From an uncultured Loktanella sp. (GTDB taxonomy: Bacteria; Pseudomonadota; Alphaproteobacteria; Rhodobacterales; Rhodobacteraceae), in NCBI GenBank assembly GCA_913061335.1, contig CAJXTP010000003.1:1-33954 (forward strand): a stretch of DNA of 33,954 nt, written 5' to 3'. This document shows, piece after piece, positions 1-7,352 of the stretch (position 1 is its first letter; each line of letters starts with the position of its first letter). The notes beneath the pieces are model-generated. The model was not told the DNA's origin and searched no databases. It saw nothing but the letters and a program-made list of their open reading frames with translations. The translations under genes and the position numbers were made by a program.

Positions 1-2621
1 ATGCGATTGAGCGCATGTTGTCGCACCGTACAGGTGTGATTGGCCTGCCGTTACGTCTTCTGGCGCGCGAGGTTTACGACCGGATCGTCGCCGTCAAAGG
101 GCCAGGTGTGGTTGCGATGATTACCGGTGAGGAACGGATTGTGCCGCCGCGTGCCGCCTATTGGGTCTGCACGGTTGAGGCGATGCCAGAGGGCTTGGGC
201 TGTGACTTTTTGGCCGTCGACGAGATACAGCTTTGCGCCGATCCTGAGCGTGGCCATGTATTCACCGACCGGTTGCTGCATGCGCGCGGGTTGCGCGAGA
301 CGTTGTTTTTGGGCGCAGAAACGATGAAGCCCGCGATTGCTGAGATGATTCCACAAGCCGAGTTTATGCGGCGCGAACGCATGTCGACGCTGACTTATTC
401 GGGGTCCAAAAAACTGTCTCGGATGCCTGCGCGGGCCGCAATCGTTGGGTTTTCAGTTGAAAATGTCTATGCGATTGCCGAATTATTGCGCCGTCAAAAG
501 GGCGGTGCTGCGGTTGTGATGGGCGCGCTTAGCCCACGCACGCGCAACGCGCAGGTCGAGATGTATCAAAACGGTGACGTTGATTATTTGGTGGCCACTG
601 ATGCTATTGGCATGGGGTTAAATCTTGATATTTCCCACGTCGCATTTTCCAGCCTGTCAAAGTTTGACGGCCAAAGGATGCGGTATTTGGCACCTGAAGA
701 GCTGGCTCAGATTGCGGGTCGCGCGGGCCGCTATATGGAAAATGGCACCTTTGGTGTAACGGGCGAAGCCCCGCCGCTAGATGACATGGTCGCAAGGGCG
801 ATAATGGATCATAAGTTTCGTCCAGTGCAGAAATTACATTGGCGTAACAGTCGGTTACAATATGGGTCACCCAAGAGATTGATCCAGACGTTGGAAGAAC
901 GCACCAATGATCCGCTGCTTACCCGTGTGCGTGAAAGCGATGATTTGGCGGCGTTAAAGGCATTGGCCGCGGACGAAATTATCGCCGCACGGGCAAAAGA
1001 TGGCCCATCGGTTAAGCTATTGTGGGAAGTCTGCCGTATACCGGATTTTCGTGGTATAAGCCGCGGCGAACATGCGGGGCTTTTGAGCCAAATATTCACG
1101 GACTTGCATCAAGACGGGCATGTGTCGTCGAACTGGTTTGGCCTGCAAATTCGCCGTATTGATCGCACGGACGGGGATATTGATACGCTGTCAAAACGGC
1201 TGGCTTATATTCGGACGTGGACATATGTCGCACAGCGCAAAGGGTGGCTGCGTGACGAAAACCATTGGCGCGGTGAAACCCGTGCGGTAGAAGACCGACT
1301 ATCAGATGCGCTACATGGTGCATTGACGCAAAGATTTGTGGACCGGCGGACAAGCATTTTGCTTCGCCGGCTCAAACAGAAGGAGAGCCTGTTGGCTGAC
1401 GTAAACGACAAAGGCGAAGTCACCGTAGAGGGTGAATTTGTAGGCAAACTCGAAGGCTTCCGCTTTCGCATGGACAAAGCTGGTAGCCCCGATGAGGCCA
1501 AGACATTGCGTCAGGCGTCAACGCAGGCGCTGATGCCGCAGTTTCACCTGCTGGCGGACCGGTTTTATAATGCACCTGATCCTGAATTGGATTTCACAGA
1601 ACAGGGTGGTCTGATGTGGGGCGATGCGGCTGTTGGGAAACTGACTGCTGGATCTGATCCGCTGAAGCCCGAAGTCGTCGCGTTTGTTGATGACGAGGCA
1701 GGTGCCGATGTGATCGCCAAAGTGCAGCGCCGTTTGCAGCATTTTATTGATCGTAAGATTGCTGCTGGGTTCGAATCACTTTTGACGTTGAAAAACGACG
1801 AGACGCTTGTGGGGTCCGCTAAGGGTTTTGCTTTCCGTCTGGTTGAAGGTTTTGGCATCGTGCCGCGCGGTGATGTGGCCGATGAGGTCAAAGCGCTGGA
1901 TCAAGACGCCCGTGGCAGCCTGCGCAAGCACGGTATCCGCTTTGGTCAGTTCACGATCTTTATGCCGCTTTTGCTAAAGCCCGCGCCGACGCGTTTGCGT
2001 CTTGTGCTGTGGTCGCTGACCAAAGGACTGTCAGAATTTCCAGAAAGCCCGCCCCCAGGTTTGGTCACTGTACCAGCCGCAAAGGACGCTGTGCATGGCT
2101 ATTATGCTATGTCCGGTTACCGCGCTGCTGGCACCCGTGCGATCCGCATTGATATGCTGGAACGTCTGGCCGATATGCTGCGCGACAAAGACAGCCGCGG
2201 TGGTTTTGAAGCCAACGCAGATATGCTGTCGATCACGGGTATGACGCTTGATCAGTTCGCTGATCTGATGGCTGGACTTGGATACAAAGCCGAGAAGGGC
2301 GAGCGTGAAAAAGTTAAAGCGCCGAAGCCTGAAGCCGTGCAAGATGCTGAAAAACCAGCGGAAACAACGGAACCTGTTGAGGCTGTGGCTGAAGAAGCCC
2401 CTGAGATGGAAGTGTTTTACACGTTCACTTGGGCTGGTCGGGCTGCGCGCGAAAATGCACGTCCCAAGCGTGACAATGTCAAGCCTGCCAAGGGCAAAGG
2501 CAAGCGTCCTGCAAAGGGTGGCGATGAGCGTCAAAAGTTCACAGCCAAACCGAAGGTCGAAAAGAAAATCGACCCCGACAACCCGTTTGCCGCTGCATTG
2601 GCAGGGTTCAATAAAGGTTGA
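1..2621 (+). CDS. SUV3-like DEAD/DExH-box RNA helicase, 5'-truncated
   Basis: The gene runs in from the left edge. The frame is open from base 3, before the first ATG at 15, and about 872 residues are visible. Visible superfamily 2 helicase motifs are DEIQ (219-230, Walker B), a TDAIGMGLNLD stretch near 598-630 (motif V) and QIAGRAGR near 708 (motif VI). The sequence just upstream of the edge should carry the Walker A loop, which in this family lies right before the RTGVIGLPLRLLAREVYDR segment seen here. The C-terminus (about 2290-2620) is a long Lys/Ala/Pro/Glu-rich, low-complexity tail, probably disordered and RNA-binding. The family resembles mitochondrial Suv3 helicases of the RNA degradosome; in alphaproteobacteria the exact role is unproven. 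The stop codon overlaps the start of the S4-domain gene, suggesting an RNA-metabolism operon. Confidence 0.85.
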   Translation, partial: AIERMLSHRTGVIGLPLRLLAREVYDRIVAVKGPGVVAMITGEERIVPPRAAYWVCTVEAMPEGLGCDFLAVDEIQLCADPERGHVFTDRLLHARGLRETLFLGAETMKPAIAEMIPQAEFMRRERMSTLTYSGSKKLSRMPARAAIVGFSVENVYAIAELLRRQKGGAAVVMGALSPRTRNAQVEMYQNGDVDYLVATDAIGMGLNLDISHVAFSSLSKFDGQRMRYLAPEELAQIAGRAGRYMENGTFGVTGEAPPLDDMVARAIMDHKFRPVQKLHWRNSRLQYGSPKRLIQTLEERTNDPLLTRVRESDDLAALKALAADEIIAARAKDGPSVKLLWEVCRIPDFRGISRGEHAGLLSQIFTDLHQDGHVSSNWFGLQIRRIDRTDGDIDTLSKRLAYIRTWTYVAQRKGWLRDENHWRGETRAVEDRLSDALHGALTQRFVDRRTSILLRRLKQKESLLADVNDKGEVTVEGEFVGKLEGFRFRMDKAGSPDEAKTLRQASTQALMPQFHLLADRFYNAPDPELDFTEQGGLMWGDAAVGKLTAGSDPLKPEVVAFVDDEAGADVIAKVQRRLQHFIDRKIAAGFESLLTLKNDETLVGSAKGFAFRLVEGFGIVPRGDVADEVKALDQDARGSLRKHGIRFGQFTIFMPLLLKPAPTRLRLVLWSLTKGLSEFPESPPPGLVTVPAAKDAVHGYYAMSGYRAAGTRAIRIDMLERLADMLRDKDSRGGFEANADMLSITGMTLDQFADLMAGLGYKAEKGEREKVKAPKPEAVQDAEKPAETTEPVEAVAEEAPEMEVFYTFTWAGRAARENARPKRDNVKPAKGKGKRPAKGGDERQKFTAKPKVEKKIDPDNPFAAALAGFNKG

Positions 2622-3004
2622 ACGACAAGCGTGACACGATCCGAATAGACAAATGGTTATGGCAGGCGCGGTTTTTCAAATCGCGCTCCATCGCGGCCAC
2701 GGCTGTGAGGACAAGCAAAGTGCGGATCAATGGCGATGTGGCGGCGAAACCCGCCCGCGCCGTTGGTGCCGATGACGTTTTGACATTTCACCAACAAACA
2801 GACGTACGGATCGTTAAGATTCTTGCCTGTGGTAAGCGGCGCGGCCCTGCGCCCGAGGCACAAATGCTGTACGAGGATATGTCGCCTCCCAAGGTTCATG
2901 TTCCTAAAAACCCTAAATTTGAGGGAAAAGGTCGCCCCACTAAGAAGGATCGGCGGGACATGCTGTCTCATCCCCGTGATGGGGGTCTGTTTGACCTTGA
3001 TTGA
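2618..3004 (+). CDS. S4-domain RNA-binding protein (HslR/Hsp15-like)
   Basis: A 128-residue protein that begins with TTG at 2618, overlapping the helicase stop in the 4-base string TTGA. An AAAGG sits just upstream, so translation is probably coupled. Residues 5-65 (IRIDKWLWQARFFKSRS..., then VRINGDVAAKPARAV) are a typical S4 fold, as in Hsp15/HslR, which binds stalled 50S-peptidyl-tRNA complexes in E. coli. The C-terminal part (PKNPKFEGKGRPTKKDRR) is basic and fits RNA binding. Position behind an RNA helicase supports a role in RNA or ribosome handling. HslR-like assignment rests on domain and length; the precise substrate is not shown by the sequence. Confidence 0.85.
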   Translation: MNDKRDTIRIDKWLWQARFFKSRSIAATAVRTSKVRINGDVAAKPARAVGADDVLTFHQQTDVRIVKILACGKRRGPAPEAQMLYEDMSPPKVHVPKNPKFEGKGRPTKKDRRDMLSHPRDGGLFDLD

Positions 3005-3015
3005 GGCGACGGGTT

Positions 3016-3029
3016 GGCCTAGCTAGGCC
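3016..3029. repeat. 14-bp perfect palindrome between the S4 gene and fdxA
   Basis: GGCCTAGCTAGGCC is fully self-complementary and lies 11 bases after the S4 stop and 23 bases before the fdxA start. It is followed by GAGACAATTTT. It could form a short hairpin (weak terminator) or be a protein site; the T-run is not directly adjacent, so a terminator call is uncertain. Confidence 0.4.
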
Positions 3030-3052
3030 GAGACAATTTTCCGGATGAACCC

Positions 3053-3388
3053 ATGACCTATATCGTCAACGACAACTGCATTGCCTGCAAATTCACCGAC
3101 TGCGTGGAAGTCTGCCCCGTGGACTGTTTCTATGAGGGGGAAAACATGCTGGTGATCCACCCCGATGAATGCATCGACTGCGGTGTGTGCGAACCCGAGT
3201 GCCCCGCTGACGCGATCCGCCCTGATACAGAGCCGGATATGGAGAAATGGGTAGAGTTTAACCGCAAGTATTCCGAGTTGTGGCCAGTCATTATCACCAA
3301 GAAAGACCAATTGCCGAATGCCGAAGAGATGGACGGCAAAGATGGCAAGATGGAGCTGTTTTCAGAAGCGCCAGGTGAAGGCGGCTGA
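3053..3388 (+). CDS. fdxA: 7Fe ferredoxin FdxA ([3Fe-4S][4Fe-4S])
   Basis: A 111-residue small electron carrier. The N-terminal half carries the two cluster motifs of the 7Fe ferredoxin family: CIACKFTDCVEVCP (residues 9-22) and CIDCGVCEPECP (about 40-51). The C-terminal 55 residues (EPDMEKWVEFNRKYSELWPVI...) match the long tail typical of FdxA. Length is normal for the family. The start at 3053 is the first ATG in frame and has a weak GGAT ribosome site 6 bases away. It follows the S4 gene by 48 bases and is followed by a terminator-like hairpin, so it may be the end of the helicase operon or a separate unit. Its redox partner cannot be told from the sequence. Confidence 0.93.
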   Translation: MTYIVNDNCIACKFTDCVEVCPVDCFYEGENMLVIHPDECIDCGVCEPECPADAIRPDTEPDMEKWVEFNRKYSELWPVIITKKDQLPNAEEMDGKDGKMELFSEAPGEGG

Positions 3389-3438
3389 TTCGCACAGTAT
3401 TTGCTGTGAGCCCTTGTTTGCATAGAAAATGAGATATG

Positions 3439-3470
3439 ATCGCGCCCCTTTTTTGTGGCGCGATTTTGTG
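3439..3470 (+). terminator. Intrinsic terminator after fdxA
   Basis: ATCGCGCC (3439-3446) pairs with GGCGCGAT (3457-3464) around a 10-base loop, and a short T-run follows (TTTT at 3464-3467). It lies 50 bases after the fdxA stop and before the carD leader. Confidence 0.55.
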
Positions 3471-3531
3471 TTATAGTTACTTCAATGTTTTAGAATAAAT
3501 ACTGTACTGACGAACCAAAAGACACCGACGT

Positions 3532-3544
3532 GAACAAGTTGTTC
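3532..3544. promoter_or_regulatory. Inverted repeat GAACAA-G-TTGTTC in the carD leader
   Basis: A perfect 6-1-6 inverted repeat lies 42 bases before the carD ATG in an AT-rich gap. It resembles an operator in form. Spacing does not fit the alphaproteobacterial LexA site (GTTC-N7-GTTC). The binding protein is unknown. Confidence 0.3.
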
Positions 3545-3586
3545 TCGCCGGATTTTTTGTCTGTGCAGTCACCTGAAAGGACGACC

Positions 3587-4093
3587 ATGAGTAAGAAGAA
3601 ACTAGACTTTAGCCCGAATGATTTCGTCGTCTACCCTGCCCACGGTGTCGGTAAGGTTGTGTCGGTTGAGACCCAAGAAGTTGCTGGCTTTGAGCTGGAA
3701 ATGTTTGTCATTGCGTTTGAGAAAGACAAAATGACCCTGCGTGTGCCGACACATAAGGCCATCGACGTTGGCATGCGGTCGCTGGCGACCCCTGATGTTG
3801 TGGCCCATGCGATGAAAACTTTGCGCGGCAAAGCCAAGGTTAAGAAGGCTATGTGGTCGCGGCGTGCGCAGGAATACGAGCAAAAGATTAACTCTGGTGA
3901 TTTGATTGCGATTGCCGAAGTTGTGCGCGATTTGCACCGCCAAGATGACCAGCGCGAGCAAAGCTATTCTGAGCGTCAGTTGTATGAAGCCGCGTTAGAG
4001 CGTTTGACCCGTGAAATTGCTGTTGTTGCTGGTAGCGACGAAAATGCGGCAGTTGCCGAGATCACAGGCGTGCTTGTTGCCCGCGCGGCGTAA
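3587..4093 (+). CDS. carD: CarD-family transcriptional regulator
   Basis: A 168-residue protein of the CarD/CdnL family, which binds the RNA polymerase beta subunit and stabilises the open promoter complex. The N-terminal RNAP-interaction domain is clear: FSPNDFVVYPAHGVGKV, then VSVETQEVAGFELEMFVIAFEKDKMTLRVPTHKA. A helical C-terminal DNA-binding part includes VKKAMWSRRAQEYEQKINSGD and LYEAALERLTREIA. I chose the ATG at 3587 because GAAAGGACGACC places an AAGG-type site ahead of it and the family begins near this point. The frame stays open upstream to 3530, but that extension lacks family similarity. A bidirectional terminator follows. Confidence 0.93.
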   Translation: MSKKKLDFSPNDFVVYPAHGVGKVVSVETQEVAGFELEMFVIAFEKDKMTLRVPTHKAIDVGMRSLATPDVVAHAMKTLRGKAKVKKAMWSRRAQEYEQKINSGDLIAIAEVVRDLHRQDDQREQSYSERQLYEAALERLTREIAVVAGSDENAAVAEITGVLVARAA

Positions 4094-4121
4094 GCTGCTT
4101 TTGGATTTATAGAAAAGAATG

Positions 4122-4147
4122 GGCCGATGCTGTTGTCAGCATCGGCC
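4122..4147. terminator. Bidirectional terminator between carD and purD
   Basis: An 11-bp perfect stem, GGCCGATGCTG (4122-4132) with CAGCATCGGCC (4137-4147), has a TTGT loop. TAATTTGTTT follows on the + strand and ATTCTTTTCT on the - strand, so it can serve both convergent genes. Confidence 0.8.
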
Positions 4148-4172
4148 TAATTTGTTTCGCGGCTTGAGGTGC

Positions 4173-5435
4173 TTAAAGCGCCCGCCAGCCGATATCGTTT
4201 CGATAAAACCCTGCGGGCCAATCAATGGATTTGGTCATTTTGTAAGCCCGTTCGCGTGCCTCTGCTAGCGTTTCACCGCATGCAGTGACAGCCAAAACGC
4301 GCCCGCCAGTTGCCGTGATTGCTCCATCTTTCTCCGCAGTGCCCGCGTGGAACACCATGTTTTTGCTGTCGGCGGGCAGGGTATCCAGCCCTTTGATAAC
4401 AGAGCCTTTTTCATAAGCACCGGGGTATCCGTTTGCCGCCATAACGATGGTGATCGCATGGTCATCGGCCCAGTTTGCTTTGATATCGTGCAGGCGGTGC
4501 TCTGCACAGGCTTGGAGCAGGTCCAAAATCTGTCCACCGAGCCGCATCATCAGCGTTTGGCATTCCGGATCACCAAAGCGCACGTTGTATTCAACAAGCC
4601 GCGGCTGGCCGTCTTTGATCATCAAGCCTACAAACAAGACGCCTTCAAACGGCGTACCGCGTTTGCGCATCTCGTCCATGCAGGGCTTGACGATTTCATC
4701 CATCGCCTTTTGGGTCACGCTTTCGGTCATGACAGGGGCTGGGGAATATGCGCCCATGCCGCCGGTGTTTGGCCCTGTGTCGCCTTCGCCCACGCGTTTG
4801 TGGTCTTGGGCAGTGCCAATGGGCAGAATGTTGGTTCCGTCGCACAGCACAAAGAACGACGCCTCTTCGCCGTCCATGAATTCTTCGATCACGACCTCTG
4901 CGCCCGCGTCGCCGAATGATCCGTCGAACATATCGTCAATAGCGTCCAGCGCCTCGGCTTCAGACATTGCTACGATGACGCCTTTGCCAGCGGCAAGCCC
5001 GTCTGCTTTGACGACGATGGGTGCGCCTTGCGCCTTGATATAGGCTTTGGCGGCGTCCGCGTTATGGAAATGACCGTAACCCGCTGTGGGGGCGTTCGCT
5101 GCGTCGCAGATCGCTTTTGTGAAAGATTTGGACGCTTCTAGCGCTGCGGCGGCCTTGGAAGGTCCGAAAACCAACAGGCCCGCGTCGCGAAGGCGGTCTG
5201 CGACACCTGCCGCGAGGGGGGCTTCTGGTCCGATGATCACGAAATCAATTGCGTTTTCTTCGGCAAAGGTCGCGACCGTATCACCATCCATAATGTCGAT
5301 GCCTGCACATTCGCAAATTTGCGCGATCCCAGCGTTGCCAGGGGCCACAATCAACCGATCGCATTTTGGATTCTGCTGAATGGCCCAAGCGAGGCTGTGT
5401 TCGCGCCCACCGCTGCCCAAAATAAGGATGTTCAT
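4173..5435 (-). CDS. purD: Phosphoribosylamine--glycine ligase
   Basis: A 420-residue cytoplasmic ligase making GAR from phosphoribosylamine, glycine and ATP, the second step of purine synthesis. It starts MNILILGSGGREHSLAWAIQ, the PurD N-domain signature. ATP-grasp features follow: VVKADGLAAGKGVIVA, VVIEEFMDGEEASFFVLCDG and HKRVGEGDTGPNTGGMGAYSP. The C-terminal GAR-synthetase domain has NVRFGDPECQ and VMAANGYPG. E. coli PurD is 429 residues, so length is normal. The start at 5435 follows AGGAGACGACC, a strong ribosome site; the open frame upstream has no family similarity. It is divergent from xseA with 70 bases between. Confidence 0.96.
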   Translation of the reverse strand: MNILILGSGGREHSLAWAIQQNPKCDRLIVAPGNAGIAQICECAGIDIMDGDTVATFAEENAIDFVIIGPEAPLAAGVADRLRDAGLLVFGPSKAAAALEASKSFTKAICDAANAPTAGYGHFHNADAAKAYIKAQGAPIVVKADGLAAGKGVIVAMSEAEALDAIDDMFDGSFGDAGAEVVIEEFMDGEEASFFVLCDGTNILPIGTAQDHKRVGEGDTGPNTGGMGAYSPAPVMTESVTQKAMDEIVKPCMDEMRKRGTPFEGVLFVGLMIKDGQPRLVEYNVRFGDPECQTLMMRLGGQILDLLQACAEHRLHDIKANWADDHAITIVMAANGYPGAYEKGSVIKGLDTLPADSKNMVFHAGTAEKDGAITATGGRVLAVTACGETLAEARERAYKMTKSIDWPAGFYRNDIGWRAL

Positions 5436-5467
5436 GGTCGTCTCCTGCTTGGCCTTCGTCTGGATGC

Positions 5468-5496
5468 GTTCTAAGGTTAGCACAGGCTGATCACAA
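5468..5496 (-). promoter_or_regulatory. Candidate sigma-70 promoter of purD
   Basis: On the minus strand TTGTGA (5496-5491), a 17-base spacer and TAGAAC (5473-5468) match the -35/-10 pattern at four of six positions each. It would give a leader of about 25 bases before the purD ATG. Assigned by eye. Confidence 0.4.
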
Positions 5497-5505
5497 GGGC
5501 GCAGC

Positions 5506-6927
5506 ATGGACCTTTTCGACGACGACCCCGCGGGCGATAATGCCCCTGAATTTTCCGTATCCGAGATTTCGGGGGCGGTGAAAAAGGCGATTGAAGGCGG
5601 GTTTTCTCACGTTCGTGTGCGCGGTGAGGTTGGGCGCGTGTCGCGGCCTGCGTCTGGACACATCTATATGGACTTGAAGGACGAGCGCTCCGTGCTGGCC
5701 GGCGTTATCTGGAAGGGCCGCGCAGCAGCACTTGCAACCCGCCCCGAAGAGGGGATGGAGGTGATCGCAACTGGCAAGCTGACGACGTTTCCTGGTCAGT
5801 CGAAATATCAGATGGTGATAGAAAGCGTGGTGCCAGCGGGGGCTGGTGCATTGATGGCGATGCTGGAAAAGCGCAAGGCGCAGCTAGCATCCGAAGGACT
5901 GTTTGCGCCAGAGCGTAAGAAAGAACTGCCGTATCTGCCTGAGGTCATCGGCGTTGTGACGTCCCCGTCTGGTGCGGTCATTCGCGATATTTTGCACCGC
6001 TTACGCGACCGGTTCCCGCGTAAAGTGTTGATTTGGCCTGTCGCCGTGCAGGGGCAACGTTGCGCGCCCGAGGTCGCGAATGCGATCCGTGGGTTTAACG
6101 CTATGACGGCTGGGGGTGCATTGCCGCGCCCTGATTTGATCATTGTGGCGCGTGGTGGTGGATCTTTAGAAGATTTGTGGGGCTTTAACGAAGAAATCGT
6201 GGCCCGCGCTGCTGCGGCGTCAGATATCCCGCTGATTTCGGCTGTCGGGCATGAAACTGATACGACGCTGATCGATTTTGTGTCTGATATGCGCGCCCCG
6301 ACACCGACTGCTGCTGCTGAAATGGCCGTGCCTGTGCGCATGGAATTGATGGCATGGGTGGATCAGCAAAGTGCGCGGCTTAGCCAATCGTTAAGTAATG
6401 GATTGACCCAGCGCGGGCAACGGCTGCGCGATTTGTCACGTGGGTTCCCGAGCAAGGATAGCTTGCTGGAAGTGCCGCGTCAGCGATTTGATACGGTTGC
6501 CGACCGGTTGCCTGTCGCATTGCGCGGCGCGATTGCAAAAAAACAGTTGAAGATTTCGGACGCGTCCGGCCCATTGCGGCCTAGCATTTTGCAAACACGG
6601 ATTGCGCGTGCAAAAGACAAACTTGATAGTGCATCGCGTGGATTGCGCACCGATGTGATTGCACGCGATGTGGTGCGCAAACGCGAGCGGCTTGATGCGG
6701 TTATGGCGCGGCTGTCCGCGCGCGCGCAAAGTGATCAGACAGCCCGCGAGGCGCGGCTTGCGTCATTGGACCGGCTGCGTGAAACGCTCGGGTATGTCGA
6801 AACGCTTAAGCGCGGATATGCTGTTGTGCGTGGTGATGGTGCCGTTGTGACGGCGACAGCAGGGGCCAAAGCGGCGACGTCTATTGAGATCGAATTTGCA
6901 GACGGGCGCGTGACCCTAGGATCCTAG
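5506..6927 (+). CDS. xseA: Exodeoxyribonuclease VII large subunit
   Basis: A 473-residue catalytic subunit of exonuclease VII, which degrades single-stranded DNA in both directions together with XseB. The N-terminal OB-fold (about residues 13-110) contains HVRVRGEVGRVSRPASGHIYMDLKD. The catalytic domain includes PEVIGVVTSPSGAVIRDILHRL, DLIIVARGGGSLEDLWGFNEE and PLISAVGHETDTTLIDFVSDMRAPTP, all typical XseA blocks. A coiled, Arg-rich helical region follows (about 280-430), then the usual KRGYAVV end. The start follows AAGGGCGCAGC. XseB is not in the window. The 3' end overlaps the convergent small secreted-protein gene by 12 bases inside a perfect palindrome, and both proteins end in TLGS. Confidence 0.95.
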   Translation: MDLFDDDPAGDNAPEFSVSEISGAVKKAIEGGFSHVRVRGEVGRVSRPASGHIYMDLKDERSVLAGVIWKGRAAALATRPEEGMEVIATGKLTTFPGQSKYQMVIESVVPAGAGALMAMLEKRKAQLASEGLFAPERKKELPYLPEVIGVVTSPSGAVIRDILHRLRDRFPRKVLIWPVAVQGQRCAPEVANAIRGFNAMTAGGALPRPDLIIVARGGGSLEDLWGFNEEIVARAAAASDIPLISAVGHETDTTLIDFVSDMRAPTPTAAAEMAVPVRMELMAWVDQQSARLSQSLSNGLTQRGQRLRDLSRGFPSKDSLLEVPRQRFDTVADRLPVALRGAIAKKQLKISDASGPLRPSILQTRIARAKDKLDSASRGLRTDVIARDVVRKRERLDAVMARLSARAQSDQTAREARLASLDRLRETLGYVETLKRGYAVVRGDGAVVTATAGAKAATSIEIEFADGRVTLGS

Positions 6928-6931
6928 GGTC
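6912..6931. repeat. 20-bp perfect palindrome carrying both convergent stop codons
   Basis: GACCCTAGGATCCTAGGGTC is fully self-complementary. It contains the xseA stop (TAG, 6925-6927) and, on the other strand, the stop of the convergent gene (6918-6916). As RNA it can form an 8-bp hairpin with a GATC loop in either transcript; there is no T-run. Confidence 0.6.
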
Positions 6932-7305
6932 GGGCCGGGACAAATCAACGGCTCACCGCTGTTTTGTGCCTCATAAAGAATGGACGTCTTGGGGCGGCTC
7001 ATGAAAATTGCGCGCAGGCCGTTGGGCTCGTCGTAGAACTTCCAACACTTGGGGGTAGGGTCAAAGTCGTAGCGAAAACAAATGCTTCCCTTACTTTCGT
7101 ACCAGACGCCATTGCTACACTCGCCGTCCAAAAATGACCAGATGACGCGTTGATCGTCTTGGTATTGCTCGACGCCATACGCCGCGTCGCCGGCCACGCC
7201 AAACGTCAGGGTTTTCCCATTGGTATAGGCATCAAATTCGGCGGCATTCATCGCGCTCTGCGCAAATGCAGGGGCGGCCAAGAAAAGTAAAATCAGGTAT
7301 TTCAT
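6916..7305 (-). CDS. Small secreted protein of unknown function
   Basis: A 129-residue protein I cannot name. It begins MKYLILLFLAAPAFAQ, a clear Sec signal peptide with cleavage expected after AFA, so it should be periplasmic. The mature part has four cysteines in patterns DGEC, SICFRY, PKCWKFY and LICPG, possibly two disulfides. The WSFLDGECSNGVWYESKG and CWKFYDEP segments look like those of short conserved alphaproteobacterial hypothetical proteins. The start at 7305 was chosen for the signal peptide although no ribosome site is visible; an in-frame ATG at 7368, inside the end of alkB, would add 21 residues. It probably shares a transcript with alkB. Confidence 0.75.
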   Translation of the reverse strand: MKYLILLFLAAPAFAQSAMNAAEFDAYTNGKTLTFGVAGDAAYGVEQYQDDQRVIWSFLDGECSNGVWYESKGSICFRYDFDPTPKCWKFYDEPNGLRAIFMSRPKTSILYEAQNSGEPLICPGPTLGS

Positions 7306-7352
7306 CGGGTTAGACTGCCAAGTTTTGGTGGATTTGGCCAGCGATGTCAGTG

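Noticed and set aside
3532..3544. LexA box before carD
   Set aside because: Alphaproteobacterial LexA uses GTTC-N7-GTTC; here the half-sites are inverted with five bases between, so I kept it only as an unnamed inverted repeat.
4122..4147. Small RNA from the carD-purD gap
   Set aside because: The stem-loop between convergent genes with T-rich flanks on both sides is explained as a bidirectional terminator.
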